DNA of 64,000 bases from Carnegiea gigantea (GCA_029747015.1 JAKOGI010000426.1:499501-563500); one strand, 5' to 3'. Positions 1-12,590 are shown, counted from the first letter of the stretch. Translations and numbers: made by a program. Notes: generated by a model from the sequence alone, not told the origin.

Positions 1-360
1 CCCACTTTAATCAGAACATCCTCTATTATACCTCTAGGCAACCTGGTCGATCTATCAGCTAATTGAATGGCCATCTTGGTAGGTTTTTAGCTCACCTAAC
101 CCTAGCCTCCCATACTCAATGAAGGGTATCAAGTTGACACTAGTCCCTAAATCAAGCAAAGCTCTGTAAATAAGTTGGTCCCTTATGACTATACAAATAG
201 TAGGGCAACTGGGGTCCTTATACTTCACTGAGATCTAGTGAGAAAGAACAAAACTAGCGCCTGAGGCCAAGATAGCCTTCTTATGAACACTAGTGGCTCA
301 TTTAGTTGTGCACAGATCCTTTAAAAATTCTAGCATATGGAGGCATTTGTTGAATAGCAT
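1..360 (-). pseudogene. Element A: Ty3/gypsy aspartic protease fragment (Athila/Tat-like)
   Basis: The minus-strand translation reads as the protease region of a plant non-chromoviral gypsy polyprotein. It contains RALLDLGTSVNLIPF, with the D-(L/T)-G catalytic motif, followed about 20 residues later by a segment like ADRSTRLPRGIIEDVLIKVG. In this family the protease cuts Gag-Pol inside the virus-like particle. RT, RNase H and integrase should lie to the left, outside the window. The catalytic aspartate is kept here, unlike the homologous protease of element B near 6440. The frame is interrupted between here and the upstream linker, so it is called a pseudogene. Lineage is inferred from motif memory and was not searched. 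Confidence 0.8.
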
Positions 361-440
361 TGAGTAAAGGAATGTTGATTTTGACCTGAGAGAAAGTCTC
401 TCTCATCTTCTCAACATGGGCCTAGTCTTTCTTCTGAAGC

Positions 441-2256
441 CTATAGGGAAAAGAGGGGTGAAGGCGTATGGACGTTCTCAACAGAAGAAGGAAAAGAAGA
501 AGAATCGTTAGGAGGTGAAGGATCTATAGAACTAGAGGACTCTTTCTCCCTAGGCCCCTCCTTGTTAGAAGACGACTCAGAAGGAAAAGGACTATCAAAA
601 TCATTGGGGACACCATTAGTAGCATCCCTTAACTTACTGGATGAACCAGTTTCTATAGAAGAAGAAGAAGAAGAAGAAGAAGAAGAAGAAGAAGAAGGGC
701 AAGAATTTTCGAAGAATTTATGAGGATACATGTAGGGTTCATTAGGATTTCTCACTTAATTATCAGTCTCTCATTCAGATCGAACAGATATGACTACCTT
801 CACTTTCCTCAGGGGCTTACTAGGGTTAGCACCAAAAGAGGAGGAGGCATGACCCTTAGGGTTCACCTTAAGTTGACTTGGAAAAGTACCTGGCTCCCTA
901 GGAGATGATGCTAATTGAAAAAACTGTTTAGTCATTTTTCTCATCGTTCTCTCCATATTGGTATTAATCATTCTTTCCATATTGTTATTAATTATCCTCT
1001 CAATTTTATCAATATTAGTATGACAAGAAGAAGGTCGAACTTGAGTTATAGGAGGTGGAGGTCTAGATGCATTGGGCACACCTGGAAAAGTCAGTCTCTA
1101 AAAAGAATTGGAGAGATGGAAGATGGGCTGGGAGTTGTCTCCAGGAAACACTCCAGGCTTGGAATTAGGCACCACAACATTTGGGTCACTACTCCAAGAA
1201 AAGTTAGGGTGATTTCTCCACCTTAGATTGTAATAAGGGGAAAATAAGTCGTTCTTAGGCCTTTGAAAGGCCATACTTGCTTACTCCTGTCCAGTTGCTA
1301 ACTAGTGAGCGGAATAAAGACAAGCACTTAGTGAATGATCTAAAGCTTGACAATGAGAACATGTCATTATAGAAGTTTGAGATATCTAGGGAATAAGGGG
1401 AGACAACCCCTTTAACATGTTTCCTAAAACAGCAATCTTAAACCTTAAGTGACTCACATCAGAGACAGAGTACAACTCACCCCTTGCAAATGTAGAACTT
1501 AATTAGATTGCCATCACAAGTAGTTTCTCACTACATGGTTTTTTCAGCTAAGTCCTCTAAAAATTCCCAAGCATAAGCGGCGTTATTAGAAAAAAAGTCA
1601 CCCTGACACATAGACTCTAATATGGTTCTAGTATATTGGTCAAGTCCTTCATAAACAATCTGTTATGATCATGCTTGGTCTAAACCATGACGAAGACACT
1701 GGGCTAACAAATTTTTGAACCAATCAAAGTATTTCTAAAATGATTCCTTGTCTAGTTACACAAATTGATTGATTTCATTCTTTAGCTTTACAGTCTTGGT
1801 ATTAGGGAAATATTTTTTTAAGTACAATCTTAAAAAATCATTCCAAGAAGTAACAGAATTAGCAGCCAAGCCATACATCCAATGTTTAGCAGAATCTTTC
1901 GAAGTAATTGGAATCAATTTCATTCTCACAACATCAATGGGATATTAGGAAAATGCATTATAGAATATATTTCTTCGAATTCCCTCAAAAATGAATAACC
2001 ATCCTCTAAACCTATAAATTTAGGGAGGCATCTAAGAACAGTGAGGTCTCAATTCGAAAGTCACATTTGGTCCTAGGTCAGGTATAGTAAAACAAGATAG
2101 CAAAGTAGTCCTAGGAGGATAGAAAATATCACTTAAACATCTTTCTTGTGCCAATTCTTCTAATTCAAGCTTGAGTTTAGGCTCGGGTTCAAGCTCACAG
2201 TCATATTCACTCCTAACAATTCCATCACTTTCAGGGACTCTAACACAACCAGTCAT
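441..2256 (-). pseudogene. Element A: degenerate gag with serine-rich linker
   Basis: Reading leftward from ATG at 2256, the frame gives an acidic N-terminus and then, across an in-frame stop near 2032, a Retrotrans_gag-like core with FIGLEDGYSFLREF, IPITSKDSAKHWMYGL and NSVTSWNDFLRLYLKKYFP. Farther on, 771-1079 carries the FPSQLKVNPKG motif typical of plant Athila/Tat Gag tails. At 441-755 a low-complexity linker contains 13 consecutive serines encoded by a GAA/TTC microsatellite and leads toward the protease. Gag forms the virus-like particle. Several stops and frame changes break it. Element B has an equivalent gag in the same orientation at 6800-8330. Confidence 0.75.
658..696. repeat. 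(GAA)13 microsatellite inside element A gag linker
   Basis: Thirteen uninterrupted GAA triplets on the plus strand encode a run of serines on the minus strand. A second GAA run sits at about 4040-4067 inside the LTR of the same element. Confidence 0.95.
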
Positions 2257-3118
2257 GTAAATCCCACACCCTCACAAAGGGATATATTTTTGGTCTTTTT
2301 TCTTTTCTAATTTTTTTAGATTTTTTATTTTTTTGATTTTTCCCTTTCTTTCAAAAAACAAAACAAAATCAAAAAGTGAATCAAACCTAAAAATAAAATA
2401 AAAACAGAAAGTGATCCCATCGAGAAAAATCACAAAAATAAAAAACACAAATAAACTAAAAGAAGATAGAAAATAAACTAAAATCTAAACAAGCCAAATC
2501 TAAAAACAAAATTAAAACAGAAAATAATTCTCCTAAAATCAGAACTCTATGCACATTAAATTCAACACACTCACAATATTTTTTAAATTTTTTCTTTCCC
2601 TAAACTGTGCAGAAAATTACGAACAAAAAATTAGTTCCAAAAATCACAGAAATTTCCAAATAGTCCCAAGAGTTCCAAAACATTCACACAGACTCCAAAA
2701 AGTATGCTGAATCTAAGAAAAAGATCAGCAAAGAGACATTTAGACCCAAAGTGCTCCAAAAAATTCAAATAGTAACCAAAATAATAGAAAATCCTGCATC
2801 GGAAATGTTTCTTTTCTGGTTTCTAGTTCTTTCTTTTTTATTCCTGCACAACTTCACAAATCTATTAGTATTGTTTTTTTAAGCAGTAAAACATGCACTA
2901 AAAATTAAAATAAATTGATCCCAAAAGAAAAACAAAAACAAAATCAAAACACTAACTCAAATTGAAAATCTAAAACAAAGAAATCTAAACTAAACTATTA
3001 TAACTGAATAAAAACTCAATCAAAACTAAAAATCACAAATATGATACTAAAATGAAAATGACTCGAACGACTCAAATAACTAAACTACGACTCGACCAAA
3101 CCGAATTTCACAAATTCA
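2257..3118 (-). other. Element A: untranslated leader between PBS and gag
   Basis: AT-rich sequence with A-rich and T-rich tracts and no convincing reading frame. It lies between the primer-binding site and the gag start codon at 2256, where the 5' untranslated leader is expected. Confidence 0.6.
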
Positions 3119-3136
3119 TTCCCGACAACGGTGCCA
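3119..3136 (-). promoter_or_regulatory. Element A primer-binding site (tRNA-Asp-like)
   Basis: The minus strand reads TGGCACCGTTGTCGGGAA just downstream of the LTR edge. It is close to TGGCGCCGTTGCCGGGGA, the tRNA-Asp-type PBS known in Athila elements. It fixes the element's orientation and identifies 3143-4667 as the 5' LTR. Confidence 0.8.
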
Positions 3137-3142
3137 AAAACT

Positions 3143-4667
3143 TGTTGTAATTTTTGCAAGCATATGGTTTATTGTCGTAACAGTTACGGGTGTCATCCTT
3201 AGGGACAAGTTGTGCAATTTGATTGCTAATCACAAGTTGAAAAACCAAACCATAAATATCACTACTAACTAATGTTGACTATTTTTTTCCTTCTTGTCAA
3301 AGTGCAAATTGAAAATCTAAAAGGCTACTGAAACTACTTATAACTTACTTCTGTCTATACTCAAATTGAGCTTCAAGAGAGCAAAGTGAGAATTATTCAT
3401 GAAAACTTTAAGTAATCGACATACAAATAAAGATGAGAAAGTTGGAAGGATTTTACTGCAGCTTAAAAAACACGGCCAAAAAAATTGAAGAACAGGGCAA
3501 TATGGTCAGCCAGTTGAAGAACTACATTAATCCACTCCAAAGCTTTAAGATGATTAAGCTAGAGGGCTCTGAGCTTTAACACGAAATAAAATAGGTAAAC
3601 CAAATGCTGCTTACATTTGTTTAACTTCTCAAAAAATCAACACCGAATTGTCTTCCTTACACTTCGATTACACAAAAACTAGAATAATAACATAAATTTC
3701 TAAATCTCAGAAACCTGATATAAGACTGTAAAAGAAACCGACAAGGAAAAAAAGTAAAACTAAAATACCATTCCCTATTTGCTGCCCCCCTTTCCTCTTT
3801 GCTACTCAAATTGTATTTCTCCCATCCCCCAAAATCAAGTCTTCATTGCTTCCTTAAATGCTTGAATGAAAGCTCTTTTAATAGCAGAATCTTTGATGAT
3901 AACGAAGATGAAATTAATGGGTAACCGCAGAAGACTTCATGAGAGTGAATGAGGAGAGAGAAAGAGTAATGGATGGGGGGGAAGAAGAATGAGTTGCCCG
4001 ATTTTGTTTTCTTCTCTTGGGTTTTCTGGGTTGAGAATTGAAGAAGAAGAAGAAGAAGAAGAAGAAAAGGGTTGGGGGCTACTGGCTCATGTAAGGAGCA
4101 AGCGTGGGTTTACAGGAGAAGGAAACTATGCTCTGAGCCAGTCTAGTGAGAGAGCAGTGAGGAGAAGGCCAACGAAAGTGACAGGAAAGGAAGAAAGGGA
4201 GAAAAGGAGGAAACAATAGGAGGCGGGTCTGGACAAGCATTGGGCTAGGCCCATGCGTGTAAAGGGAAAGAAGGGATAGAGGAAAGGTCTGGGCGTTTAG
4301 GCTGCTAGCCTGAGAGAGAGAAAAGGGATGAGAGAGAATATTTGGGTCGTGGTCTAGGAGGGAGAAGCCCAGAGAGAGAGAATGAAGGAGCCAAGAAGAG
4401 GGAAGAGAAGAGAGAGGATGCAGGATGTGGGTATAGGCTAAGGTGCTGGGCCTCAGTCTGTATTTTTTTTTTATTTGCTTTCTTTTCTTCTTTCTTCATT
4501 TCCCACTTGATCAAAGCTTCATTTTGAACTAATTATTAATCTTTTACCCAGTTTTTTCGATTCATACAAAATAAAGAAAAGAATATTAAAATCCTAATTT
4601 AATAATTTATTATGAGCAAATAGTAGATAATAAAAGGGTATAAAATATCATAATTCCTGGTTTAACA
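3143..4667 (-). repeat. Element A: 5' LTR (about 1.5 kb)
   Basis: The right side is bounded by TGTT...AACA ends and the left side by the PBS. The length suits Athila LTRs. It holds a GAA microsatellite near 4040-4067 and GA-rich tracts at 4180-4440. To the right, element B pol coding sequence begins at once, so A seems to have inserted into B. The second LTR is outside the window, so the outer boundary rests only on the terminal dinucleotides. Confidence 0.65.
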
Positions 4668-5530
4668 CATGAGCTCAAATGGTTCTCCCCATATAGGAGG
4701 GTGGAAGATGAGAGCAGTGGTTGATCCCTCCTTAAACTTCGTGAATACCATTTTGTACTTCTTGGAGAATGGAGTGACACATCCTTGGCTAGGAGTGAAG
4801 ATAAGAGCTTGACAATCTTACTAAAATCCTCAATAAATCTCTAGTAAAAACTGGTATGTCTAAGAAATAATCTTATGTCCTTCACACAAGTAGGGAGGGG
4901 GAGGTTTGCACTCAAATCCACCTTAACCTTGTCTGCCTCTACCCCATCATTTGAAATAATATTACCTAATACTATCCCCCTGCCAATCATAATTTTTTTT
5001 TCCCCAAACTAAGGTTTAAATGCTTGTCCCGATACGTTCTTAGAACCTTCCCCAAGTTAATCCAGCAATCATTAAACGAATGTCCATACGCAGAGAAGTC
5101 ATTCATAAATATTTGAAGGCATTGCTCAACTAAATCAAAAAATATCAATATCATACACGATTGGAAAGTGGATAGAGAATTGCATAGACCAAAGGGCATC
5201 TTCCTAAAAGCATAAGTGCAAAAATGGCATACGAATGTGGTCTTCTCTTGGTTTTCCGGGCCAATAAGAACTTGGGCATAGTTGAAATACCCAGCAAGGA
5301 AGCCATAGAAAGCTCATCCGGCTAACCTCTCGAACATTTGATCTAAGAAGGGTAAAGAAAAGTGATCTTTCCTAGTGGTGAAATTCAACTTTCTATAATC
5401 ATTGCATATCCTCCACTCGGATTGGATTCTTGTGGGAATGAGCTTATCCTTATCATTTTTAATCACGATGATACGGGTCTTTTTAGGGACAACTTGGACG
5501 GGGCTCACTCACTCATTATCCTAGATGGGG
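4668..5530 (-). pseudogene. Element B: reverse transcriptase / RNase H region (Athila/Tat-like gypsy)
   Basis: The minus strand encodes recognisable gypsy RT. At 5314-5508 it reads SPVQVVPKK, PTRIQSEWRICNDYRKLN and RKDHFSLPFLDQMFERLAG. At 4987-5199 it reads MPFGLCNSLSTFQ followed by FMNDFSAYG, where the catalytic box F-M-D-D has become F-M-N-D. RT copies element RNA into cDNA within the particle. Sequence from 4680 to 4980 continues as the RT thumb and start of RNase H, then stops at the element A LTR. Stops and frame changes separate the blocks. The missing catalytic aspartate and the truncation mean it cannot be active. Confidence 0.8.
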
Positions 5531-6243
5531 TAAATAATGTCATGATCCAACTACTTTAAGATTTCTTTTCTCACCATTTCTTGAAGGGTATGATTCAACC
5601 TTATTTGCCTAACCTACTAAGGCTTGGCCTTATCCTCAACATAGATCCTATGTTGCACTATGTTAGGACTAATGCCTCTAATGTCACCTAAGGACATCCT
5701 AAAGCCTCTTTGTTTTCCCTATAATGAGTCAAGAACTTGAGTATCTTGTTCGGGGTTTAAATCATTAGCAATTATCACCATAAAGACTCATTCAGACCCA
5801 AGAATACATATTTCGGTGCATTGGGGAGGGGCTTCAATTCAAGAGAGGAGGATGAAGGCACACTAGAGGGCGCCTCATGAGATGGAAATGGGAGAGAAGA
5901 GATGGATGCAAGAATAGATGCATGTAATAAGTTAGCACATTGATCACAATGCAAATGTGTCATACTCAAGCTCATATTCCATACAAAAGGACTTATACCC
6001 ACATGACATTAACTTCTCATCATGGTCAAACTCTATTTCTTCCAAACTAAAGTCACATACCCAATTAAGGGTAGAGTGCGCTACATCTTCAAACCCGTGT
6101 GTTGCTTTTGAATGTTAAACATGTTTAATTCTATTGTCAAATTCCCAAATGTTAACTTCAATTCCCACCCCTACAATTAATGAGAGCATTTGAGGTAGAA
6201 AGGAATGGTGGACCAAGGACTACTAGTATTTCATTTTCGGGAC

Positions 6244-6560
6244 TCACATAACCTTGGTCTCTACCACAATAGAGGTAAACAAAAATATGAAGTCCCATAC
6301 TTTAATTAACAAATCCTCAACCATCTCTCTAGGAAGTCTAGTTGAATGATCGGCCAATGAAAGGATCATCTTTATGCGTTTGAGCTTATCTAAACCTAAC
6401 CTTTCGTACACCGTAAAGGGCAAAAGATAAACACTAGCTCCTAGGCCAAGAAGGGCCCTATGGATATTGTGATTTTTGATCATAATCGAGATGCTATAAG
6501 ACATCCCGAGTCCTTACACTTAAGGGCACTTGGTTTGATATGATCAAGCTCATATTAGAT
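6244..6560 (-). pseudogene. Element B: aspartic protease remnant
   Basis: The reading frame contains ALLGLGASVYLLPF followed by ADHSTRLPREMVEDLLIKV, aligning with the protease of element A. The catalytic aspartate of D-L-G is replaced by glycine. Between this block and the RT block (5530-6240) lie only weak frames, including a serine/proline-rich one at 5775-6002 that looks like the protease-RT linker. Confidence 0.75.
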
Positions 6561-6799
6561 GCTAAGAATGCTCATTTGGGAACATCGGTGGCTATCTTAG
6601 TGGTGCATCAATTCTTAAGAAACTGGGCATGGGGGGCATTCATTGTATCACATCAAGTAGAGAGATGTTGATTTTGACTTGCGAGAAGGTATCCCTAATC
6701 TTTTTAACATGAGATTGAGTCTTCTTCCCCTTTAATTGGTTAGGGAAAGTGGAAGGTGGCTTAGGAACATCCCTAGGATGAGTAGAGTCAATTGTAGGC

Positions 6800-8330
6800 T
6801 CATTTTTTTAGGGTCTTCCACCACCGTAGAAAGAATGGAATCAAGTATGGAAAGAAACACATCATACACATCACAATTTTGAGGAGAGGAAGGTGAAGAA
6901 GATAGGGAGAGACATCATTTGCATTGAAAGTAGAGAGGGATCCCCCTCCCAGGTTCACCTCCAATTGACTAGGAAAAATCCCCCTTTCTCTATTAGACAT
7001 GGCTAACTGTGCAAAATATTTGCTCATTGTCTTTATCATCCTCTTAATATTTTTCTTAAGTTCTCTCATAATTCTCTCTATATCATTGTCTCTCTTGTTT
7101 ACCTTGTCCAACTTATTATAACCGGGAGGGAAGAATGATTGAGCAACATGTGCTTGAGGGGGGACACCCCCTTGAGCATTGTATGCTGCTTGGAATGGTG
7201 GCCTTTGGTTAGAAGGAGATAAGGAGTTTCTTTAGAAACCCCCATCTTGAGCATTGAGCATCAAAGTATTTGGCCCGATCCATGAGAAATTGGGGTGGTT
7301 AGAGCACCTCGAATTGTATATAGAAGAGTAAGGGTCAAACTTTGGCATTTAGAAGGTCGCATTCACTTGTCCTTACTCTTGGCTTATAACCAATTATTGA
7401 GCAAAGAAGGGGTACGCACTTAGGGAATGATTGGTGGATTGACATTGAGAATGTTAAACCATTTGGGGAGGGGTAAAATTGTTCGGTGCTTGGGACAATA
7501 CAAAACCCTTTAACATGGTTTCTAGGGAGGCCAAGCTAGAATGTATATACATGGTCGTAGCCAACACATGATCCCTCCCTATCAGCTATTGATTCAAGTA
7601 CTTAAGCTCTCATTCCTCGAGGTTTCCCATTACAAGGTCTTTTCCACTAAGTCTTCCAGGAAACCTATGCCTTGGTCTCACTCTTGTTCAAGAAGCCCGC
7701 TAACACATGGATTCCACCATGGTGCTTGTAGCTTGGTTAAGAATCTCATAGATTTTTTGGCATAAAGGTAAGCATTCTAAACCATAGTGAGAACATTGAG
7801 CAAACAAAAGTTTAAACCGTTCAAAACACCTCCAAAGTGACTCTTTCTAAAGTTGGGCAAAGTGGTTGATCTCATCCCTTAATTTCAAAGTGTACTATTT
7901 GTGAAATATTTTCTTAGGAAAACTCTCACAAACCTATCAATGTGGATATAGAATTTGCTAGGAGGCTTGTATCCATTTTTTTTGGCCAAATCTTTCAACA
8001 CAATATGAATGAAATGCAACCTAACGATGCCTTAGGGCATATTAGGGAATTGCAACATCGAGCACATTTCCTCAAATTCACTTGGAAATATGCAAGCATC
8101 ACCATCTCCAAAGACTTTGCGAAGCAGGGTCGCCTATTGTGGACTAAAGGCAAATTGTACGTCCACACCTAGTTCTGGGACTCCAAAAAAACGATGGATT
8201 AGTAGACCTTGGGGGACAAAAGATTTGGTTCAAACTCGTTTCAGGGGAAAGAAGGACCTTGAGCTTCTCTGTCTACCATTTCCTCCAAGTTAAGTGCACG
8301 ATGTGGGGTTGTGCAATTTCATTAAAGATG
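6800..8330 (-). pseudogene. Element B: degenerate gag
   Basis: The frame at 6800-7111 carries MSKYFAQLAMSNRERGIFPS and continues QLEVN, matching the Gag tail motif of element A (QFFQLASSPREPGTFPSQLK). From 7111 to 8330 the minus strand keeps scattered Gag-like words but no open frame. Its order, left of the PBS and right of the protease, is as expected for gag. It is heavily decayed. Confidence 0.65.
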
Positions 8331-8476
8331 AATCTCCCATAACTAGGTGACCTTATCTAAGCACTCACTCATCATCATTATTTTCTTTTTTTTTTGAATT
8401 TTTTTTCAAAATGAACAAAACTATGATATGAAACAATAAGCAAGACTAAAACCAAGGCGAATCTAATGCTATCTTC

Positions 8477-8494
8477 TCTCGTACTGGCACCAAT
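8477..8494 (-). promoter_or_regulatory. Element B primer-binding-site-like sequence
   Basis: The minus strand reads TTGGTGCCAGTACGAGAG immediately inside the LTR edge at 8497, in the same position as the PBS of element A. I do not recognise the matching tRNA, so the site is inferred mainly from position. Confidence 0.5.
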
Positions 8495-8496
8495 TT

Positions 8497-9744
8497 GTTG
8501 GTAGGGTTTTCATAGCCAGAAAGAGGGAACGTCATCCTCTAGGATGATGGCAAATTAGCTTAAGCTTGTCTCAATTGTGAGTGAAGTTTGATATGATTAA
8601 CCATGCTAAATTATGCTAAAATGCAAATTTAAACTGACTACACTACAAATGAGGGATCAAACTGAACACAAACAATAAAAATTAAACTAACCTGGCTATC
8701 ATCTAACAAAGTAGAAATGTACATTAGCACATAGAAAAGGGCGATCTAGGGCTCGACAAGGTTCATGGCATAACATGGCCACCAATAATTCCCAACAATC
8801 CTCAAAAGATCACTTGAAGAAGAAAATCTTCCTAAATCAACTTTAAAGCTAATAGTAAACAATAAAATTAAGGAGAGAAAAAGTTACCCACAAATCAAAA
8901 TCTCCTGATGACGGATTTTTCACGATCAACGTGCTTCTAATCAACACTGAATAACCGACCATAAAACAACAATGAAGGCCCAATTTTTCCTTCCATTGTT
9001 GATTTGTGAATCTTGAAATGTCAAACCCAAAGTTGAAGTGATGAAGGTGAAGATTGGAAAAAGGGGAATGTAAAGAAAGGATGATTAAATTTTGAGGAGA
9101 TTAAGGGTTCAAATTCATTAGGATTGATCTAATAATCTCCCCACAACCCTTATATCAAAACTCATGGTTTAGGGGTGATGTTTTGATTGTCTTAAAATGG
9201 AGAACTGTGATGAATTTAGAAGAGATAAAGTGAGATTAGATGCTAATGAGAGAAGATTGTCAAGAAGATGCAAAAAATTAATTGACAATAAACTTTCATT
9301 CCTGGAGAATAATGAGTGCACAATGACTTTCTAGCGAGAGCAAATACTAATAAACTAAAGATAAACCCTAAAACATATCCTCATTTTTTATGCATCCATC
9401 ATTGAAGGTTGGCATGGGGGTGCCACGTGCCAAGGGCAACCCATGCCAATTTTCTATTACCACAGTTGGATCCTGCTAAAAATCTGGGGTGGCATGAGCG
9501 TGGCACATGGTAGGGGTAGCCCATGCCAAAACTCTATTGCTATTTTTCTTATCTTCTCCGGCTCTGGCACCCCTTGGATAGCGTTGGCAAACCTTCAAAG
9601 TTAGTGGATATTTGCTCCCATTTAGAAGTTTTCTACTTAACCCTACAAAGCACAAAACACTATTAAATAGCTACATTAGTGGTTATTTGCAAACTAAATT
9701 CAAGCATGGGAGAGGTCAAAACTATATCGATTAGGAACCAAACA
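8497..9744 (-). repeat. Element B: 5' LTR
   Basis: It starts TGTTGGTAGGG beside the PBS-like site and shares a layout with LTR A, with GTCATCCTTAGGGA in A and GTCATCCTCTAGGA in B near the same edge. A likely end is the CA at 9743-9744 (alternatively 9764-9765), just before the first copy of the 0.95-kb repeat. The outer boundary is approximate. Confidence 0.5.
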
Positions 9745-9749
9745 CTTGT

Positions 9750-10652
9750 TATATATTATATAACATAGATGAATTAATTAATTATGGCTTGCATTTGTCC
9801 CATAAAATAACATATTGAATAATGGTACAAGTAATTCAAGACTTATGCAACACTATGATAGTTGTAACTCGTGAAATGGACTCTTTCAGATTTTTTTTTT
9901 TTTTTTGTGTATTTTGATATTTTGGGTTGAATAATCACTTAGTTTAGAGTAATTTTTAATGTACAAAACAACTAAAGGTAGTTTAATAAAGTCATTCTAA
10001 ATAAATAATTAGTTATTCTCATAAATATTAGTAGTAACCCTAGTGCATTTCGTCTCATGTTATTTATTGAGTAAGATAGTATTACGCAACACCTATTAGA
10101 TTTGATAGAAAATGTATAAATGTTTGACCTTCATATCATTCAAGATTAAGACAGAATGCTCAAGGTTAAACGATTCAGCCCTACTACGAATTGCGACTAT
10201 TTGAAAATTTATGTTTATCTTTTCTTTTAAAACAAAGACATTCAAAGGCCTCTATCGCTTCACTTGATCAGATTTCTTTTCTTTTTCTTCTTTTCGTTGA
10301 GATTTGAGAACTCGGCCAAAAATATTAATTACCATGTCTTTTGCCTATTATCCTATGTTGCTTCACTTATTCACATGCTTCATGTTGATCAATGTTTTTT
10401 ATAATATAATATTCATTAAGTACAACAAGAGGACAAGAAAGGATGTGGGAATTAGAATTTTACATCACGAAGAATAGAATGTCAGGTTTTAACATACTGC
10501 TAGAATGTAACTTGATTAGATTTGGGGGAGGGGGAGAGCAACAGAAGAGGGGATAGGAAGGGATGTGGGAAAGTTTCCTAATAGCCCTTATTTTACATTT
10601 TATCTTTGGTAATTAGTGATAATAATTACCTATTTATTGACAGATATAGAGG
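9750..10652. repeat. 0.95-kb repeat, copy 1
   Basis: First of four copies in this window of an AT-rich, non-coding unit. Landmarks in order: TTAATTATGGCTTGC near the start, a T16 run at 9893, CATTTCGTCTCATGTTATTT, TATCGCTTCACTTGATCAG, ATTAATTACCATGTCTTTTG, GGAAGGGATGTGGGA, and TAGTGATAATAATTACCTAT near the end. The last ~90 bases seen in the other copies are missing here. No terminal repeats or coding frame were recognised. Confidence 0.8.
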
Positions 10653-11510
10653 AACTCATGAACGGACTTTTTGTGATTTTTTTTGTATTTTGATATTTTA
10701 AGTGGACTAATAACTTAGTTTAGAGTAATTTTAATATACGGAACTATTAGAGGCAATTTAATAAAAATCATTCTAAATAAATAATTAGTTATTCCCATAG
10801 TTATTACTAGTAACCTGGGTGCATTTCGTATCATATTATTCACTGAATAAGATAGTATTATGCAACACCTATTAATTTTGATAGAAAATGTATATTTGTT
10901 TGACGTTGATATTGTTTGAGATTATGACAAAATGCTCAATCTTAAATGATTCAGGCCTACTACGAATTGTAGTTGTTTACACCATTATGTTTTAGTTTTT
11001 CTTTTTAAAAAGAGACCTACAAAGGCTTCTATCACTTCACTTGGCTGAATTTCTTTTCTTTTTTTTTAAATTTTGGTTGAGATTTGAGGACTTGGCCAGA
11101 ACTATTAATTACCATGTCTTTTGCCCTCTTTTCCCATGTTTCTTCATTTATTCGTATGCTCCATGTTGATCATTCATTTTTATAAATGATATTCATAAGC
11201 ACAACAAAAGAGGATAAGAAGGGATGTGAGGATTAGAATTTTACATCACGAAGAATAGAATGTCAGGTTCTGAACGGCTAGAATATAACCTGATTGAATT
11301 GGAGAGAGGGGAGAGAAATAGACGAGGGGATAGGAGGGATGTGAGACAGTTTCCTAGTAGCTCTTATTTTGTAGTTCTATCCTTGGTAATTAGTGATAAT
11401 AATTATCTATTTATTGATATAATTAGCAGAAATAAATTTAAAATTAGTGATAAAACAGGTAAAGTAAAAAGTTACATATTAATTGGGATATTCGCTTATT
11501 ATAATATATA
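10653..11510. repeat. 0.95-kb repeat, copy 2
   Basis: Head-to-tail with copy 1 and lacking the first ~110 bases of the unit, so the junction with copy 1 looks like a deletion. It shares all later landmarks with copy 1 (CATTTCGTATCATATTATT, TAATTACCATGTCTTTTGCC, GGGATGTGAGACAG, GATAATAATTATCTATTTA). Divergence between copies is visible but moderate. Confidence 0.8.
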
Positions 11511-12002
11511 GATTAATTAATTATGGCCTCATCTGTGCCACAAAACAACTTGTTGAATAATGGTAAACCAAATTCAAGATTTATAAAACAGTATGATGAT
11601 TATAACTCATGATATGAACACTTCACGATTTTTTTTTTTTTTTTTTTGGGTGTGTGTTTTGATATTTTAAGTTGATTAATCACTTATTTTAGGGTAAACT
11701 TAATATACAGAACTATTAGGGGTAGTTTGATAAAAGCCATTCTAAACAAAAAATTAGTTATTTCCATAACTATTAGCGGTAACCCCAAGCATTTCGTCAC
11801 ATATTATTTACTCAGTAAGACAGTATTATGCAACACCTGTTAATCTTGATAGAAAATGTATAATTACTTGACCTTCATATCATTCGACATTATGACAAAA
11901 TGCTTAATCCGAAGCGATTCAGGCCTACTTCGAATTGTGGCTATTTGGAACATTATTTTTTATTTTTTTCTTTTTATCACTTGCATGAGTTCTTTTCTTT
12001 TT
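11511..12002. repeat. 0.95-kb repeat, copy 3, left part
   Basis: Begins TTAATTATGGCCTCATCTG with a T21-type run near 11630 and continues in register with copies 1 and 2 until copia element C interrupts it at 12003. The remainder resumes at 17339. Confidence 0.85.
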
Positions 12003-12590
12003 TGTTAGGATTAATATCAGAATAATAGTAGAGCGGAAGCGATAGGATGCAATAGAAAATCAGAAATTCAATCAACAAAACAACAGAATAGTAGGAAGAG
12101 AACAAGAACACAGGAATTTAACGTGGAAAACCCAATGTGGGAAAAAACCACGGACGGCGGCAGCACCAAAACAATCCACTATGAGCAGGAAAGTACACCA
12201 CGATCACAATCACCTCAGTGAATCGATCTAAGAGCAGACTTACAATCTCTCTCTATTGTAATCTCTCGCAAACTACTTTTACCTCTCAATGTGTTTATGA
12301 GTACTGAAGTATTTTAGAACCTAGGCCTGACTCTCCTTTTATAAAGTCTGAAAAGTAGGGTTTTCCCCCCCTGGAAAAACCCTAGCCGCCGCAGAGAAGA
12401 CACCCTCAACGCCAAACCCTAGCCTCTCAATGTGTTTATGAGTACTGAAGTATTTTAGAACCTAGGCCTGACTCTCGCAAACCACTTTGCTGTTTGCTCC
12501 GTCTTCGACTCTTCGTCTTGGCACGCCCGTGTCTGTGCAGCATGGGCTCCCCGTGCCGATACTCGAGATTTTGGGCCATAAAACCCAACA
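12003..12590 (-). repeat. Element C: 3' LTR (588 bp) with a patched segment
   Basis: It ends TG/CA and lies beside the PPT, so it is the 3' LTR. At about 12421-12484 the sequence found in the other LTR (17160-17227, containing a GC-rich GTGCCACGTGGCAC palindrome) is replaced by a second copy of the CTCTCAATGTGTTTATGAG... block that also occurs at 12286-12334. A TATA box (TATAAAAGG, minus) lies at 12335-12343. Confidence 0.92.

Noticed and set aside
3989..4527. Glu-rich and Ser/Pro-rich frames in LTR A
   Set aside because: They are products of the GAA microsatellite and GA-rich tracts inside an LTR.
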